Assembly (NCBI RefSeq): GCF_000014125.1
Contig: NC_008593.1
Location: forward strand, 868,001-932,000
Origin: Clostridium novyi NT
Lineage (GTDB): Bacteria > Bacillota > Clostridia > Clostridiales > Clostridiaceae
Direction: 5' to 3'
DNA length: 64,000 bases
The position numbers were made by a program, and so were the translations under genes. Below are positions 8,482-18,028 of the stretch, piece by piece (positions within the stretch are counted from its first letter, which is position 1; every line of letters starts with the position of its first letter). The notes under the pieces are model-generated. The model saw nothing but the letters and a program-made list of their open reading frames with translations, was not told where the DNA came from and did no database searches.

Positions 8482-9561
8482 ATGAATCAAAATAGAGTAA
8501 ATAAAATTATACAAAATATGAATGACAATAATTTAAAACAAATAATTGTAACATCAACAGCATCCATATTTTATTTAACTGGAAAGTGGATAGAACCAGG
8601 AGAAAGAATGCTTGCTTTATACATAAATAGCAATGGTAATGCAAAGTTTTTTGTTAACGGACTTTTTCCAATAGAAGAGGATTTGGGTGTTGACATGGAA
8701 GTATATAGTGATTCAGAAGATCCTATAGAAAGATTACTTCCTTTTATAGATGAAAATGAAGTTTTAGGAATAGATAAACAGTGGCCTTCACATTTTTTAA
8801 TTAGTCTTATGAATAAAAATAGCAAGTTAAAATTTAAAGATGGCTCATCAGTAGTGGATGAAGCTAGAATGGTAAAAGATAATGAAGAAATTGAACTTAT
8901 GATAGAAGCATCAAAAGTAAATGATAAGGCTATGGAAGAATTAATTAGAGATGTTATACCAAAGAATGTTACTGAAAATAAAGCTTGTAAGTTATTAGGT
9001 GATATATATGAAAAATATGAAACTTATGAATTTTCTTTTTATCCTCTTATAGCTTATGGTAAAAATGCAGCAGAACCTCATCATTCTTCAGATGATAGCA
9101 AATTAGAAATAGGAGACAGTATAATCCTTGATATAGGAGGAAAAACAAATTTCTATTGTTCAGATATGACAAGAACAGTATTCTTCGGTAAACCAAAAGA
9201 AGAGTATATAAAAATATATAATACAGTATTAGAAGCGAATTTAAAAGCTATTGAAACAGTAAAACCAGGTGTTAGATTTTGTGATGTAGATAAAGTAGCA
9301 AGAGATGTAATAACTAAAGCTGGATATGGTGAGTATTTTACTCATAGAACTGGGCATAATGCAGGAATAGATGTTCATGAATTCCCAGATGTAGGAGCTA
9401 ATAATGAAATGCTCATAAAAGAAGGAATGATTTTTTCAATAGAACCGGGAATATATATACAAGGAAAAGTAGGAGTTAGAATAGAGGACTTAGTTCTAGT
9501 AACTAAAGATGGATGCAAGGTATTAAATAGTTATCCTAAAAAACTTCAAATAATTGAATAA
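8482..9561 (+). CDS. M24B family Xaa-Pro peptidase
   Basis: The protein has 359 residues, the usual length for prolidase or Xaa-Pro aminopeptidase of the short type. It has a creatinase-like N-terminal domain (to about residue 130) and a pita-bread catalytic domain. The five metal ligands of the dinuclear site are visible as D217 (ILDIGG), D228 (CSDMTRT), H292 (RTGHNAG), E321 (IEPGIY) and E335 (RIEDLV). It hydrolyses peptides at proline in the cytosol. A GGGGGAGG ribosome binding site precedes the ATG. It is transcribed alone and ends at a terminator. Dipeptidase and aminopeptidase subtypes cannot be told apart from the sequence. Confidence 0.92.
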   Translation: MNQNRVNKIIQNMNDNNLKQIIVTSTASIFYLTGKWIEPGERMLALYINSNGNAKFFVNGLFPIEEDLGVDMEVYSDSEDPIERLLPFIDENEVLGIDKQWPSHFLISLMNKNSKLKFKDGSSVVDEARMVKDNEEIELMIEASKVNDKAMEELIRDVIPKNVTENKACKLLGDIYEKYETYEFSFYPLIAYGKNAAEPHHSSDDSKLEIGDSIILDIGGKTNFYCSDMTRTVFFGKPKEEYIKIYNTVLEANLKAIETVKPGVRFCDVDKVARDVITKAGYGEYFTHRTGHNAGIDVHEFPDVGANNEMLIKEGMIFSIEPGIYIQGKVGVRIEDLVLVTKDGCKVLNSYPKKLQIIE

Positions 9562-9571
9562 TAGAATATAA

Positions 9572-9598
9572 AAAATACAGCCAATTGGCTGTATTTTT
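9572..9598 (+). terminator. Rho-independent terminator of the M24B peptidase gene
   Basis: The stem AATACAGCC / GGCTGTATT has a 4-nt AATT loop and a T run. It starts 11 bp after the stop codon. Confidence 0.9.
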
Positions 9599-9656
9599 TA
9601 TGCATATATCACTAAATTACGACAAAAAACATACTATGAATTGAGGAGGAAATTCA

Positions 9657-9986
9657 ATGAATATTTTTTCTTTAATTGTAGTTGCTATAGTAGGAGAGGC
9701 TGTTTGGGAGAGTCTGAAAATGGTTTGGCAAAAAGGAAAAATTTGTATTGATAAATTAGGTGCATTGGTAGTCTGCATAGTACTTGCTTTAGATACAGAC
9801 ATAAATATATTATCTCTTGCTGGAGTACCAACTAAAATTCCTTGGGTAGGGGTTATTTTAACTGGAATTGTAATTTCAAGGGGAGCAAATTTTACTCATG
9901 ATATAGTTTCAGCCATAAATAATGTGTACCAAAATTTAAAAAATACATCAAATACAGAAGAAAATAAGATAGACAAAAAGGATTAA
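9657..9986 (+). CDS. Small membrane protein, holin-like topology
   Basis: The protein has 109 residues with three hydrophobic stretches (residues 1-20, 34-52 and 60-80) and a hydrophilic, lysine-rich tail. An AGGAGG ribosome binding site lies 7 nt before the ATG. The size, topology and charged tail resemble phage-type holins, but there is no neighbouring lysin or phage gene, so a holin role is only a possibility. It is monocistronic and ends at the terminator at 10018. Confidence 0.7.
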   Translation: MNIFSLIVVAIVGEAVWESLKMVWQKGKICIDKLGALVVCIVLALDTDINILSLAGVPTKIPWVGVILTGIVISRGANFTHDIVSAINNVYQNLKNTSNTEENKIDKKD

Positions 9987-10017
9987 AAATATAATATTAA
10001 TAAAATAAATTTAAAAG

Positions 10018-10043
10018 GCCAAGCTAAATGCTTGGCTATTTTA
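10018..10043 (+). terminator. Rho-independent terminator
   Basis: The stem GCCAAGC / GCTTGGC has a 5-nt loop and a trailing TATTTT. Confidence 0.85.
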
Positions 10044-10110
10044 TAATAAAAAATTAGAAACTTACATAAAAACATTTAAAAAATCAATACTAAATAATGA
10101 GGTGATAAAA

Positions 10111-10257
10111 ATGGATGAAAATATAAAAGAGAAAATAGATAGTATGGAAAAAGAAATAGAAGAACTAAAAGAACAGGTTAAAAGCATAAAAAGAAAAGAG
10201 GATTTTACAGGCAATGTAATTTTTAAAGAACCTATAAAAAATTATTATAATAGATAA
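10111..10257 (+). CDS. Small coiled-coil hypothetical protein (48 residues)
   Basis: The ATG at 10111 follows a GAGGTGAT ribosome binding site at 7 nt. The 48-residue product is a charged helix with a heptad-like pattern (KIDSMEKEIEELKEQVKSIK) and a short C-terminal tail ending NYYNR. No family is recognised. The codon use and ribosome binding site support it as real. Confidence 0.6.
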   Translation: MDENIKEKIDSMEKEIEELKEQVKSIKRKEDFTGNVIFKEPIKNYYNR

Positions 10258-10330
10258 AATTTAAAAATAAAGTATTATTAAAAAATGGGCTATAAAATAT
10301 TTTTTAATAATACTTTTAAGTTTGTATACG

Positions 10331-10483
10331 CTATAAATTTAGTAATTTATCTTTTATAATTTTGTTTTGTTTTAATTTCTCAATATATGAATCATTAAAT
10401 TCACTATTTTCTTGTAAGATAACCTTTATATCTTGAAGTTCTCTAAAAATTTTTTCTAATAAAATCTTTTCATCATTAGTCAT
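10331..10483 (-). CDS. Small hypothetical protein (50 residues)
   Basis: The reverse strand has an ATG at 10483, 7 nt after GAGGGGGT. The 50-residue product is helical and charged (LLEKIFRELQDIKVILQENSEF) and has no membrane segment or known motif. It is convergent with the 48-residue gene at 10111 and divergent from the FUSC gene. Function is unknown. Confidence 0.6.
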   Translation of the reverse strand: MTNDEKILLEKIFRELQDIKVILQENSEFNDSYIEKLKQNKIIKDKLLNL

Positions 10484-10700
10484 AATGATAACCCCCTCAT
10501 AAAAATTAGAATTACTATAAGCTAATTATAGTACGGAAATGACAAAAATAATACAGGTTATAAAATGAATATAATGAAAAAAATGAAAACGATTGAAAAT
10601 AGTTTTTATTATCATGTTTCAATATTATAAAAATATTGTTAAATAAACATTATTTGTGATATACTCTTCTTTACTGTCTAAAAAAGGAGTGAGGAAGAGC

Positions 10701-12473
10701 ATGAAGATAAATAAAAAACTTATATTTTCAAAAACTATTTTATTTATATTTATAATATCCTTTATAATTTTATTTCAAAAATTATTTGGAATAGAAAATA
10801 CTCTTATAGGGGTAACTGTAATAACTGCTGCACTAATGCTACTAGAAGAAGATTTGACAATATCGCCTATGAAACATTTGGCATACTTAATAACAATTAA
10901 TCTTCTGCTTGGAGTATTTTCATTTATTGCAAGTAAAAATCTATTTGTAGGTATACCTATAAATTTTATAGCAATGTTTATTATAGGATTTTTATTTTGC
11001 TATGATTTAAAAACTAATCTTTATATACCTTTTGGACTTCAGTATTTATTTATGTTAAGTGTACCAGTTTCTAATGAACAAATTTTAATGAGATTACTAT
11101 CCTTAGTAATTGGAAGTGTTTTTATTATGATTTTACAACTTATATGTAACAAGCATAGACTAGTAAAATCAACAAATAAGTCTATAGAAAGTATATTTCA
11201 GGAATTAATTAATAAAAACGAAGCAGTAATATCTAAAGAAGATTATAATTGTATAGATATAAGTATTGAAAAAGAGATAAAAAAGATAAAAAAACTAGTA
11301 TATGGTAAAAGGAAAAATGGGTTTTATTTAACTGAAGGTGGACGAATAAAACTTAATATAGCATTTATATTGCAAAGTATAAATTTATGCATGAATGATT
11401 TATACACTGATTATGAGGAAAATGACTATAAAGAAATTTTAAAAGCTGTACAAGATAAGCTTATAAGATTATACAAGAGCAAAGACGATAAAAATGCATT
11501 AAATAATATTAAAAAAGAAATAATGGAATGTATAAATGAAGAAAAGATAAAAAGTAATTCTCTATTAAAAAGAATACTAGTAAACTTAGATATTTTATGC
11601 AATTATTTTATACAACTAAATGAGTTAGAAAATCATGATTGTATAAATAAACATTATCCTATTCCACAAGATTTTAACATAATAAATATATTAAAAAGAA
11701 ATTTTAATTGTAGTTCTTTAAGATTTACCTATGCAATTAGAGTTTCTATATGTGCTACCATATCTATATTTATAATGGATTATTTTAAAATATATGAAGC
11801 GAGATGGATGGCATACACAGTTTTTGCAATTGTACAACCGTATGGGGAAAATTCAAAGAGTAAATCTTACAATAGAATAAAGGGAACATTAATAGGTGGG
11901 TTAATATTCTTAGTGCTTTTTACTATAATTAAGAATCCACTTATAAGATCAATAATCGTAATGGGATCAGGATATATAGATGGATATAACACAAGATACG
12001 ATAGAAAAATGATATGCGTCACATTGTCTGCCCTTGGAACAGCGGCAATAACATCTAGTGTAGGAACGGTGTTTTTGTACAGAATGTTATTTGTGTCTTT
12101 AGGATTAATTTTAGCTTTACTTGTAAGTAAGTTTATACTACCTTATATATTAAAGGATTCCAGTGATGATCTAATTAAAATGGGTAATTCTACAGTAGAC
12201 AAGTTAATAGAAGAAGCTAAATTATATATAGTAGAAAAAAATAATAATCATGCTATAGAAAATTTGTTTATAATATCATCCCTTATAGAGGAAAAGTTTG
12301 ATAATCTTCATAGTCATATACAAAGTTATGAAGAAGTTTTAAAAAATAAGAAAAAAATAATATCTAATATATATGAAATGTATATATGGGCTGAAAATGA
12401 TAAAATCTTATATAACAACTTTAGAGAAAAATTATATGCTTTAAAGCATTCACTAAATAGCTGTAGTGTATAA
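10701..12473 (+). CDS. FUSC-type (YccS/aromatic acid exporter-like) membrane protein
   Basis: The protein has 590 residues from the ATG at 10701, which follows AAGGAGTGAGG. It contains two sets of hydrophobic helices (about residues 10-150 and 345-490) separated by a soluble helical region and followed by a C-terminal helical domain. The second set holds a conserved-looking RWMAYTVFAIVQPYGENS segment followed by SYNRIKGTLIGG, typical of fusaric acid resistance (FUSC) proteins. These are thought to export aromatic or phenolic acids, but the substrate is not known here. It is monocistronic. Confidence 0.85.
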   Translation: MKINKKLIFSKTILFIFIISFIILFQKLFGIENTLIGVTVITAALMLLEEDLTISPMKHLAYLITINLLLGVFSFIASKNLFVGIPINFIAMFIIGFLFCYDLKTNLYIPFGLQYLFMLSVPVSNEQILMRLLSLVIGSVFIMILQLICNKHRLVKSTNKSIESIFQELINKNEAVISKEDYNCIDISIEKEIKKIKKLVYGKRKNGFYLTEGGRIKLNIAFILQSINLCMNDLYTDYEENDYKEILKAVQDKLIRLYKSKDDKNALNNIKKEIMECINEEKIKSNSLLKRILVNLDILCNYFIQLNELENHDCINKHYPIPQDFNIINILKRNFNCSSLRFTYAIRVSICATISIFIMDYFKIYEARWMAYTVFAIVQPYGENSKSKSYNRIKGTLIGGLIFLVLFTIIKNPLIRSIIVMGSGYIDGYNTRYDRKMICVTLSALGTAAITSSVGTVFLYRMLFVSLGLILALLVSKFILPYILKDSSDDLIKMGNSTVDKLIEEAKLYIVEKNNNHAIENLFIISSLIEEKFDNLHSHIQSYEEVLKNKKKIISNIYEMYIWAENDKILYNNFREKLYALKHSLNSCSV

Positions 12474-12600
12474 AATAAAGATTCAATTATTTAATTTAAA
12501 GATTAAAATTTATATTTGTATATAGAATAGGTTTAATATTATAATAACCTTAGACAAGATTATTAAAACAAAATTAAAATTTAAGACGAGGGGTATAAAA

Positions 12601-12966
12601 ATGACAAAAGTATCAGAATATCATAGTCAAGGATATAATTGTGCCGAATCCATAGTAAAGGCATTTAATGATGAAAACAATACAAACATACCAGTTTCAG
12701 TTGCTACTCCTTTTGGTGGCGGAATGGCTGTAGGGGGTACTTGTGGAGCTATTACAGGTGCGCTTATAGCATTAGGTTCATTAAAGGGTAGAGAAGAAGC
12801 TGCTGATGCAAACAATTCAAGAATGTATACTAGAGATTTAGTAAGTAGAGTAAAAGAAAAGTATGGAACACTTGAATGTATAGAATTAAAGAGAAAAGGC
12901 ATAACTTGTAGAGAAATAATCGAGTATGCATACAGCATTTTAAAAGAAAGTGTAGAAGAAATTTAA
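12601..12966 (+). CDS. C_GCAxxG_C_C family protein (putative redox protein)
   Basis: The protein has 121 residues. The family signature is complete: a cysteine in GYNCAESIVKAF near residue 15, then GGGMAVGGTCGAITGAL (GxxCGAxxG) near residue 49, then two late cysteines in TLECIELKRKGITCREII. The family is defined by these four cysteines and is often found near redox enzymes; its biochemical role is not settled. A GAGGGG ribosome binding site precedes the ATG. It is monocistronic and followed by a long terminator hairpin. Confidence 0.88.
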   Translation: MTKVSEYHSQGYNCAESIVKAFNDENNTNIPVSVATPFGGGMAVGGTCGAITGALIALGSLKGREEAADANNSRMYTRDLVSRVKEKYGTLECIELKRKGITCREIIEYAYSILKESVEEI

Positions 12967-12984
12967 TATAAATATATAAAGTTA

Positions 12985-13038
12985 AAAGGCTTATAGCTTG
13001 GTTGCTATTTTTATAGCATTCAGGTTATAAGCTTTTTT
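12985..13038 (+). terminator. Rho-independent terminator with an inner hairpin
   Basis: The outer stem GCTTATA / TATAAGC ends in six T residues. The loop itself can fold as TGCTAT / ATAGCA. It lies 20 bp after the C_GCAxxG gene. The rest of the stretch from 13039 to 13269 holds only an 18-codon open frame at 13151 with a GGTGG box, which I do not call as a gene. Confidence 0.75.
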
Positions 13039-13269
13039 ATATAGTTTCTAAGATATAAAGATGATTTTAACTAAATTATTAAGTGGACTGTAGAAATTAA
13101 TATTATAATATTATACAATTAAGTTAAAATGTTGGGTTTAGGTGGTATATATGAATAAATCTAATATTATTAGAGCATGTATTAGAAAAAAGAATAAGGT
13201 GAAATAATTATAAGTCTATGAAAATTAATTAAAAAAATTTAAAATTAAAGAATTATGGGAGATGAGAAT

Positions 13270-13566
13270 ATGGAATCTGGAATTATAAGTTTAGTACTCA
13301 TTTTATGTATTATATTAAATAGCAATATTAATAAGCTCCAACGTAATCAAGAAGAAATAGAATTAAAATTAAATAGTATTATTGATTATTTTGGAATAGA
13401 TGTACCGGATAAGTATAAAGAAAAAATAAGTTGTGAACTTAAAGATGAGTTAATAAAACTTATTAAAGCAGATCAAAAAGTTAAAGCCATAAAAAAACTA
13501 AGAGATGTTACTGGTATGGGTTTAAAGGAAGCAAAAGAGTATGTAGATAATTTAGATGTTAATTAA
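13270..13566 (+). CDS. Membrane-anchored protein with an L7/L12 C-terminal-like domain
   Basis: The protein has 98 residues from the ATG at 13270, chosen over one at 13255 because GGGAGATGAG lies between them at good spacing. Residues 4-18 are a single hydrophobic helix, followed by a short coiled segment. The C-terminus carries DQKVKAIKKLRDVTGMGLK, the signature of the ribosomal protein L7/L12 C-terminal fold (normally KIxVIKxVRxxTGLGLKEAK). Similar small proteins occur in Firmicutes away from ribosomal operons. Function is unknown. An inward-facing or outward-facing domain cannot be decided. Confidence 0.75.
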   Translation: MESGIISLVLILCIILNSNINKLQRNQEEIELKLNSIIDYFGIDVPDKYKEKISCELKDELIKLIKADQKVKAIKKLRDVTGMGLKEAKEYVDNLDVN

Positions 13567-13570
13567 AAAA

Positions 13571-13600
13571 GGACTTTGGAATTAATCCAAAGTCCTTTTG
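13571..13600. terminator. Bidirectional terminator between the L12-like gene and tRNA-Leu
   Basis: The stem GGACTTTGGA / TCCAAAGTCC is flanked by an A run and a TTTT run. It serves the plus-strand gene and, on the other strand, the convergent tRNA. Confidence 0.9.
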
Positions 13601-13613
13601 CCATACATACGAT

Positions 13614-13700
13614 TGGTGCCGAAGGCGGGACTTGAACCCGCACGCTGTTGCCAGCGACGGATTTTGAGTCCGTTGCGTCTGCCAATTCCACCACTTCGGC
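13614..13700 (-). tRNA. tRNA-Leu (anticodon CAA)
   Basis: An 87-nt class II tRNA on the reverse strand with an encoded CCA end. The acceptor stem GCCGAAG pairs with CTTCGGC. The anticodon loop is CTCAAAA, giving anticodon CAA, and the long variable arm is GCTGGCAACAGC. The T arm contains GGTTCAAGTCC. Confidence 0.97.
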
Positions 13701-13716
13701 GCGTTTTACGAATAAT

Positions 13717-13745
13717 ATCGTAACATGTTTTTAATAGTAAGTCAA
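13717..13745 (-). promoter_or_regulatory. SigA-type promoter of tRNA-Leu(CAA)
   Basis: On the reverse strand, TTGACT and TACGAT are separated by 17 bp and lie 16 bp upstream of the mature tRNA 5' end. Confidence 0.75.
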
Positions 13746-14126
13746 GAAAATTATTTTATTATAGAAATTTATAACATAAATTTATGAATATATTGTATTT
13801 TATAGAGGTGTTTTTAAAAGAATATAAAATACTGTATAATATATTGAAACATCTTTGTAAATCAATTTAATAATCAATGTATTAAAATTAATAAAATATG
13901 TTAAGCTTCTTAATTATACATATTTGACATTGAATAAGTGACATATATGAACTTATTCACATGGTAAGTAGTTAAAGCACATGATTCATCTTTAATAAAA
14001 ATTGGTTATAATAAATAATGGAGGAATTATTTAATTTCATTGATATAAGTATATAAAATTAGTAAACTAATAAGTATACATGTTTTAAAATAACTGTGTT
14101 ATTACAGTTAATAACGGAGGTTTATA
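13746..14126. other. Intergenic region upstream of polA
   Basis: There is no supported gene in about 380 bp. It contains an inverted repeat, GAATAAGT / ACTTATTC (13932-13958), without a T tract, partly overlapping a TTGACA box at 13924. A TATAAT preceded by TTGGT lies at 14007-14012 and could be the polA promoter. A GGAGG at 14020 is followed only by a 12-codon frame. Confidence 0.5.
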
Positions 14127-16763
14127 ATGAATAAAGAAAGATTATTAATACTTGATGGACATAGTCTTATGTACAGAGCGTTCTTCGCATTACCACCACT
14201 AACTAATAAAGAGGGAATACATACTAATGCTATCTATGGATTTATAAAAATGCTTCTTAAAATGAAAGAAGAAATAAAACCAGATTACATAGTAACTACC
14301 TTTGATAAAAAAGCTCCTACTTTTAGACATAAAGAGTATGAAGAGTATAAGGCAGGAAGAGCTAAAATGCCTGATGAACTTAACGAGCAATTCCCAATAG
14401 TTAAGGACATATTAAACAAACTTGCTATAAACATATTTGAAATTGAAGGATTTGAAGCAGATGATTTAATAGGCACCTTATCTAAGTTTGCAGAAGAGAA
14501 AGGTATTGAAGTTTACATTGTAACTGGAGATCGTGATGCGCTTCAACTTGCAACTGATAATGTCCGTGTTGTTATAAACAAAAAAGGAATGAGCGAAAAA
14601 GAAATATACGACAAAAATAAGATGATAGAAGAATATGGAGTTACTCCAACTGAGTTTATAGATGTAAAAGGACTTATGGGAGATAAATCGGATAATATAC
14701 CGGGAGTTCCGGGAATAGGAAACAAAACTGCATTAAAACTTATAAAAGAATATGGAAGTATAGAAAATGTTCTAGAAAATGTAGAAAACATAAGTGGTAA
14801 AAAAATGAAACAAAATCTTATAGACTATAGAGAACAAGCTATTCTTAGTAAAAAACTGGCCACTATATGCAAGGATGTACCTATAGAAATTAATTTAGAC
14901 GAAATAAAATCAAAAGAAGATTACGATATACAAGGTGTTAGACTGTTATTCCAGAGCTTAGGTTTTAAATCTTTATTAGACAATATAGGTGATAATGAAG
15001 GTTTAGATAAAGAAGATGAAGCAGAGGTAAAGGAATCTGATATAAATATAAAATCTACAAATATAAATACAATAGAGAATTTTTCAAAATTTGTAGAGGG
15101 TATAGATGATAGTATTTATATTCAAGCTGATTTTGTAGATGAAAATATTTATTCAAAAATAGAATTTAATAATTTATATGTAAGACACAAAGAAGAAGTT
15201 TTCGTAATAAGTGCAAATGAAATAAAAGATAAAGATGGAGCAAAATATTTTGAAATTTTAAAAAATCTTTTTGAAAACGAAAAAATAAAAAAAGTATGTC
15301 ACGATAGTAAGAAAGTTTATGTTGTTCTAAAGAAACACAATATTGCTGCAAAAAATATAGCTTTTGATACTAAAATAGCAGCCTACTTACTTCAACCATC
15401 AAAATCAGATTATATGTTAAAGGATTTAATAGAAGAAATGCTTTTATTAAGTTTAAAAGATGATGATAACATAAAGATAAATGAAACTTATTATATAAAA
15501 GACGTCTATGAAAAGTTAGAAAAAGACATAAAAAAATCAAATATGGAAGAACTATTATATACAGTAGAGTTACCTTTAATTGAAGTTTTAGCCTCTATGG
15601 AATGTGAAGGATTTAGGGTAGATGAAAATAGATTAACTGAAATAGGTGAAAAATTTAAAAAAGAAATAGAAACTTTAGAAAAAGAAATTCATGAACTTGC
15701 AGATGAAGAATTTAATATAAAATCACCAAAACAACTAGGAAAAATATTATTTGAAAAGTTAGATCTTCCAGTAATTAAAAAGACAAAGACAGGATACTCA
15801 ACTAATGCAGAGGTTCTTGAAAAGCTTAAAGATAGTCACCCTATAATTGAAAAAATAATAGAGTACAGACAAATAACAAAGCTTGATTCTACTTATGTTG
15901 AAGGACTTAAAAATGTAATTGATGAAGACGCAAAGATACATTCTAGTTTCAATCAAACAGTTACAACTACAGGAAGGCTTTCAAGTACAGAACCTAATCT
16001 TCAAAATATACCTATAAAGCATGAAATGGGTAGAGAGATAAGAAAGGTATTTGTACCTAATAATGATGAATCAGTTATATTCTCAGCGGACTATTCTCAA
16101 ATAGAATTAAGAATTTTATCACATATTGCAGATGATGAGAAATTAATTGATGCTTTTAAACACCACAAAGATATTCACACTATAACAGCGTCAGAAGTGT
16201 TTAAAGTTCCAATTGATGAGGTAACACCACTTATGAGAAGCAACGCAAAGGCAGTTAATTTTGGAATAGTTTATGGAATTGGTGCTTTTAGTTTATCAAA
16301 GGACATAAACGTATCTAGAAAAGAAGCTAAAGAATATATAGATACTTATTTTAGTAGATATCCTAATGTAAAAAAATATATAGATGAAATTATAAGCAAG
16401 GCAGAGGTAGATGGTTTTGTAACAACTATATTAAATAGAAAAAGATACATACCAGAAATACAATCAAGAAATAAAATAGTAAGAGGATTTGGAGAAAGAC
16501 TTGCTATGAACACTCCAATACAAGGAAGTGCGGCTGACATAATCAAACTTGCTATGGTTGAGGTTTACAATGAATTAAAAAATAGAAATTTAAAAAGTAC
16601 ATTAATATTACAAGTACATGACGAACTTATACTAAATGTTTACAAAGATGAATTAGAAGAAGTTAAAGAAATGGTAGTAGATAAAATGGAAAATGTAATG
16701 AAACTTTTAGTTCCTCTTGAAGCAGATGTGAATGTTGGAGAGACATGGTACGAAGCAAAATAA
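14127..16763 (+). CDS. polA: DNA polymerase I
   Basis: The protein has 878 residues. It has an N-terminal 5'-3' exonuclease/FEN domain (residues 1-290; ILDGHSLMYRAFFALP, TGDRDALQLA, GDKSDNIPGVPGIG), a central 3'-5' exonuclease-like domain that lacks the usual DxE proofreading residues, and a family A polymerase domain. Motif A is DYSQIELRILSHIADD, the O helix carries RSNAKAVNFGIVYG, and motif C is QVHDELI. It fills gaps during Okazaki fragment processing and repair. An ACGGAGG ribosome binding site precedes the ATG. It is followed by coaE 49 bp later, probably as an operon with the transglycosylase gene. Confidence 0.97.
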   Translation: MNKERLLILDGHSLMYRAFFALPPLTNKEGIHTNAIYGFIKMLLKMKEEIKPDYIVTTFDKKAPTFRHKEYEEYKAGRAKMPDELNEQFPIVKDILNKLAINIFEIEGFEADDLIGTLSKFAEEKGIEVYIVTGDRDALQLATDNVRVVINKKGMSEKEIYDKNKMIEEYGVTPTEFIDVKGLMGDKSDNIPGVPGIGNKTALKLIKEYGSIENVLENVENISGKKMKQNLIDYREQAILSKKLATICKDVPIEINLDEIKSKEDYDIQGVRLLFQSLGFKSLLDNIGDNEGLDKEDEAEVKESDINIKSTNINTIENFSKFVEGIDDSIYIQADFVDENIYSKIEFNNLYVRHKEEVFVISANEIKDKDGAKYFEILKNLFENEKIKKVCHDSKKVYVVLKKHNIAAKNIAFDTKIAAYLLQPSKSDYMLKDLIEEMLLLSLKDDDNIKINETYYIKDVYEKLEKDIKKSNMEELLYTVELPLIEVLASMECEGFRVDENRLTEIGEKFKKEIETLEKEIHELADEEFNIKSPKQLGKILFEKLDLPVIKKTKTGYSTNAEVLEKLKDSHPIIEKIIEYRQITKLDSTYVEGLKNVIDEDAKIHSSFNQTVTTTGRLSSTEPNLQNIPIKHEMGREIRKVFVPNNDESVIFSADYSQIELRILSHIADDEKLIDAFKHHKDIHTITASEVFKVPIDEVTPLMRSNAKAVNFGIVYGIGAFSLSKDINVSRKEAKEYIDTYFSRYPNVKKYIDEIISKAEVDGFVTTILNRKRYIPEIQSRNKIVRGFGERLAMNTPIQGSAADIIKLAMVEVYNELKNRNLKSTLILQVHDELILNVYKDELEEVKEMVVDKMENVMKLLVPLEADVNVGETWYEAK

Positions 16764-16812
16764 ATTAAAAAATTAGTTACTTAAATTTACTACAATTGGG
16801 GGGAGGATTTTT

Positions 16813-17421
16813 ATGATAACTGTTGGATTAACTGGTGGTATTGGAAGCGGTAAAAGCACCATTTCTAATATGATAAAGTCAAAAGATATACCTATTATAG
16901 ATGCGGATCTTATTTCTAGAGAAGTTCTAAATATATATCCAGAAATACTTCAGGAGATAAAAGAAACTTTTGGAGAAGAATTTGTAGATGCGGATGGAAA
17001 TTTAAAGAGAAGAGAACTTGGAAATCATATTTTCGGACAGGATGATCTTAGAAAAAAACTAGAAAATATAATAATACCATATATAAAAAAGGAAGTATTT
17101 AATAGAATAGAAGAATGTAATAAATTAAATGAAAAAATTTGTGTTGTAGATGCGCCTACTTTAATTGAGCACAAAATAAATGAAAAAATGGATTATAATA
17201 TTTTAGTTTGGGTAGACAAGAACACTCAAATAGAAAGAGTAAAACTACGAGATAATATGGATTATGAGGAAGTTATAAAAAGAATAAATTCTCAAATGTC
17301 TCTAGAAGAAAAGAGTAAATATGTTGATTTTACTATAGATAATAGTGGAAGTTTAGATAACACAAAAAAAGAATTAGAAGAAGTTTTAGGAAAGGTTATT
17401 AGACTTGAGGAGGAAAAATGA
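16813..17421 (+). CDS. coaE: Dephospho-CoA kinase
   Basis: The protein has 202 residues. The P-loop GLTGGIGSGKST is at residues 5-16, followed by DADLISREV and the lid region with RVKLRDNMDYEEVIKRINSQ. It phosphorylates the ribose 3'-hydroxyl of dephospho-CoA with ATP, the last step of coenzyme A synthesis. A GGGGGGAGG ribosome binding site precedes the ATG. It overlaps the next gene by 4 bp (ATGA), which indicates translational coupling. Confidence 0.96.
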   Translation: MITVGLTGGIGSGKSTISNMIKSKDIPIIDADLISREVLNIYPEILQEIKETFGEEFVDADGNLKRRELGNHIFGQDDLRKKLENIIIPYIKKEVFNRIEECNKLNEKICVVDAPTLIEHKINEKMDYNILVWVDKNTQIERVKLRDNMDYEEVIKRINSQMSLEEKSKYVDFTIDNSGSLDNTKKELEEVLGKVIRLEEEK

Positions 17422-18023
17422 AAAAGAGAAAGTTGACTGCAGTTTGGGGAATATTAATCTTACTAATCTTAATTGTTATTAGTATAAAACCAATAGGTAG
17501 AATGTTTTATCCTATGGATTATAAAGAATATATAGTAAAATATTCAGAGCAATATAATTTAGATCCGTATTTAGTTGCATCAGTTATAAAGACAGAAAGT
17601 GATTTTGAAAAGAATGCTAAGTCAAATAAAGGTGCAATTGGTCTTATGCAACTTACACCATCTACAGCTAAATGGGCTGCAAAACAAATGAAAGTTAAAA
17701 ACTTTAAAGTGGATATGCTTTATGATGAAGAGTTTAACATAAAAATGGGGTGTTGGTATTTAGACAATTTAAAACAAGAATTTAATAATAATATGCAACT
17801 TGTTATAGCAGCTTATAACGGTGGTAGAGGAAATGTTAAAAAGTGGCTTAACAATGAGGAAAATTCAAAGAATGGTGTTGACCTTCACTACATTCCTTTT
17901 AAGGAAACAGATAAATATGTGAAAAAGGTTAAAGTAAGCCAAAACGTATATGAATTTTTATATAAAAAAGATAAGGCATATATAAAGGGAATAAAAGAGG
18001 TTATTTCAAGTTATTTTTCATAG
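17418..18023 (+). CDS. Membrane-anchored soluble lytic transglycosylase-like protein
   Basis: The protein has 201 residues with one N-terminal hydrophobic anchor (residues 9-26) and an SLT lysozyme-like domain. The catalytic glutamate is in SVIKTESDFEKNAKS, followed by KGAIGLMQLTPSTAKW and a late AAYNGGRGNVKKWL block, the three conserved SLT motifs. It cleaves peptidoglycan glycan strands, giving 1,6-anhydroMurNAc ends. It is coupled to coaE by a 4-bp overlap. The clostridial order polA-coaE-slt supports the call. Confidence 0.93.
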   Translation: MKKRKLTAVWGILILLILIVISIKPIGRMFYPMDYKEYIVKYSEQYNLDPYLVASVIKTESDFEKNAKSNKGAIGLMQLTPSTAKWAAKQMKVKNFKVDMLYDEEFNIKMGCWYLDNLKQEFNNNMQLVIAAYNGGRGNVKKWLNNEENSKNGVDLHYIPFKETDKYVKKVKVSQNVYEFLYKKDKAYIKGIKEVISSYFS

Positions 18024-18028
18024 TTCTA

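Noticed and set aside
13151..13207. 18-codon peptide with a GGTGG box between the C_GCAxxG and L12-like genes
   Set aside because: Too short, basic and unconserved in appearance; it gives no recognisable product and may be chance.
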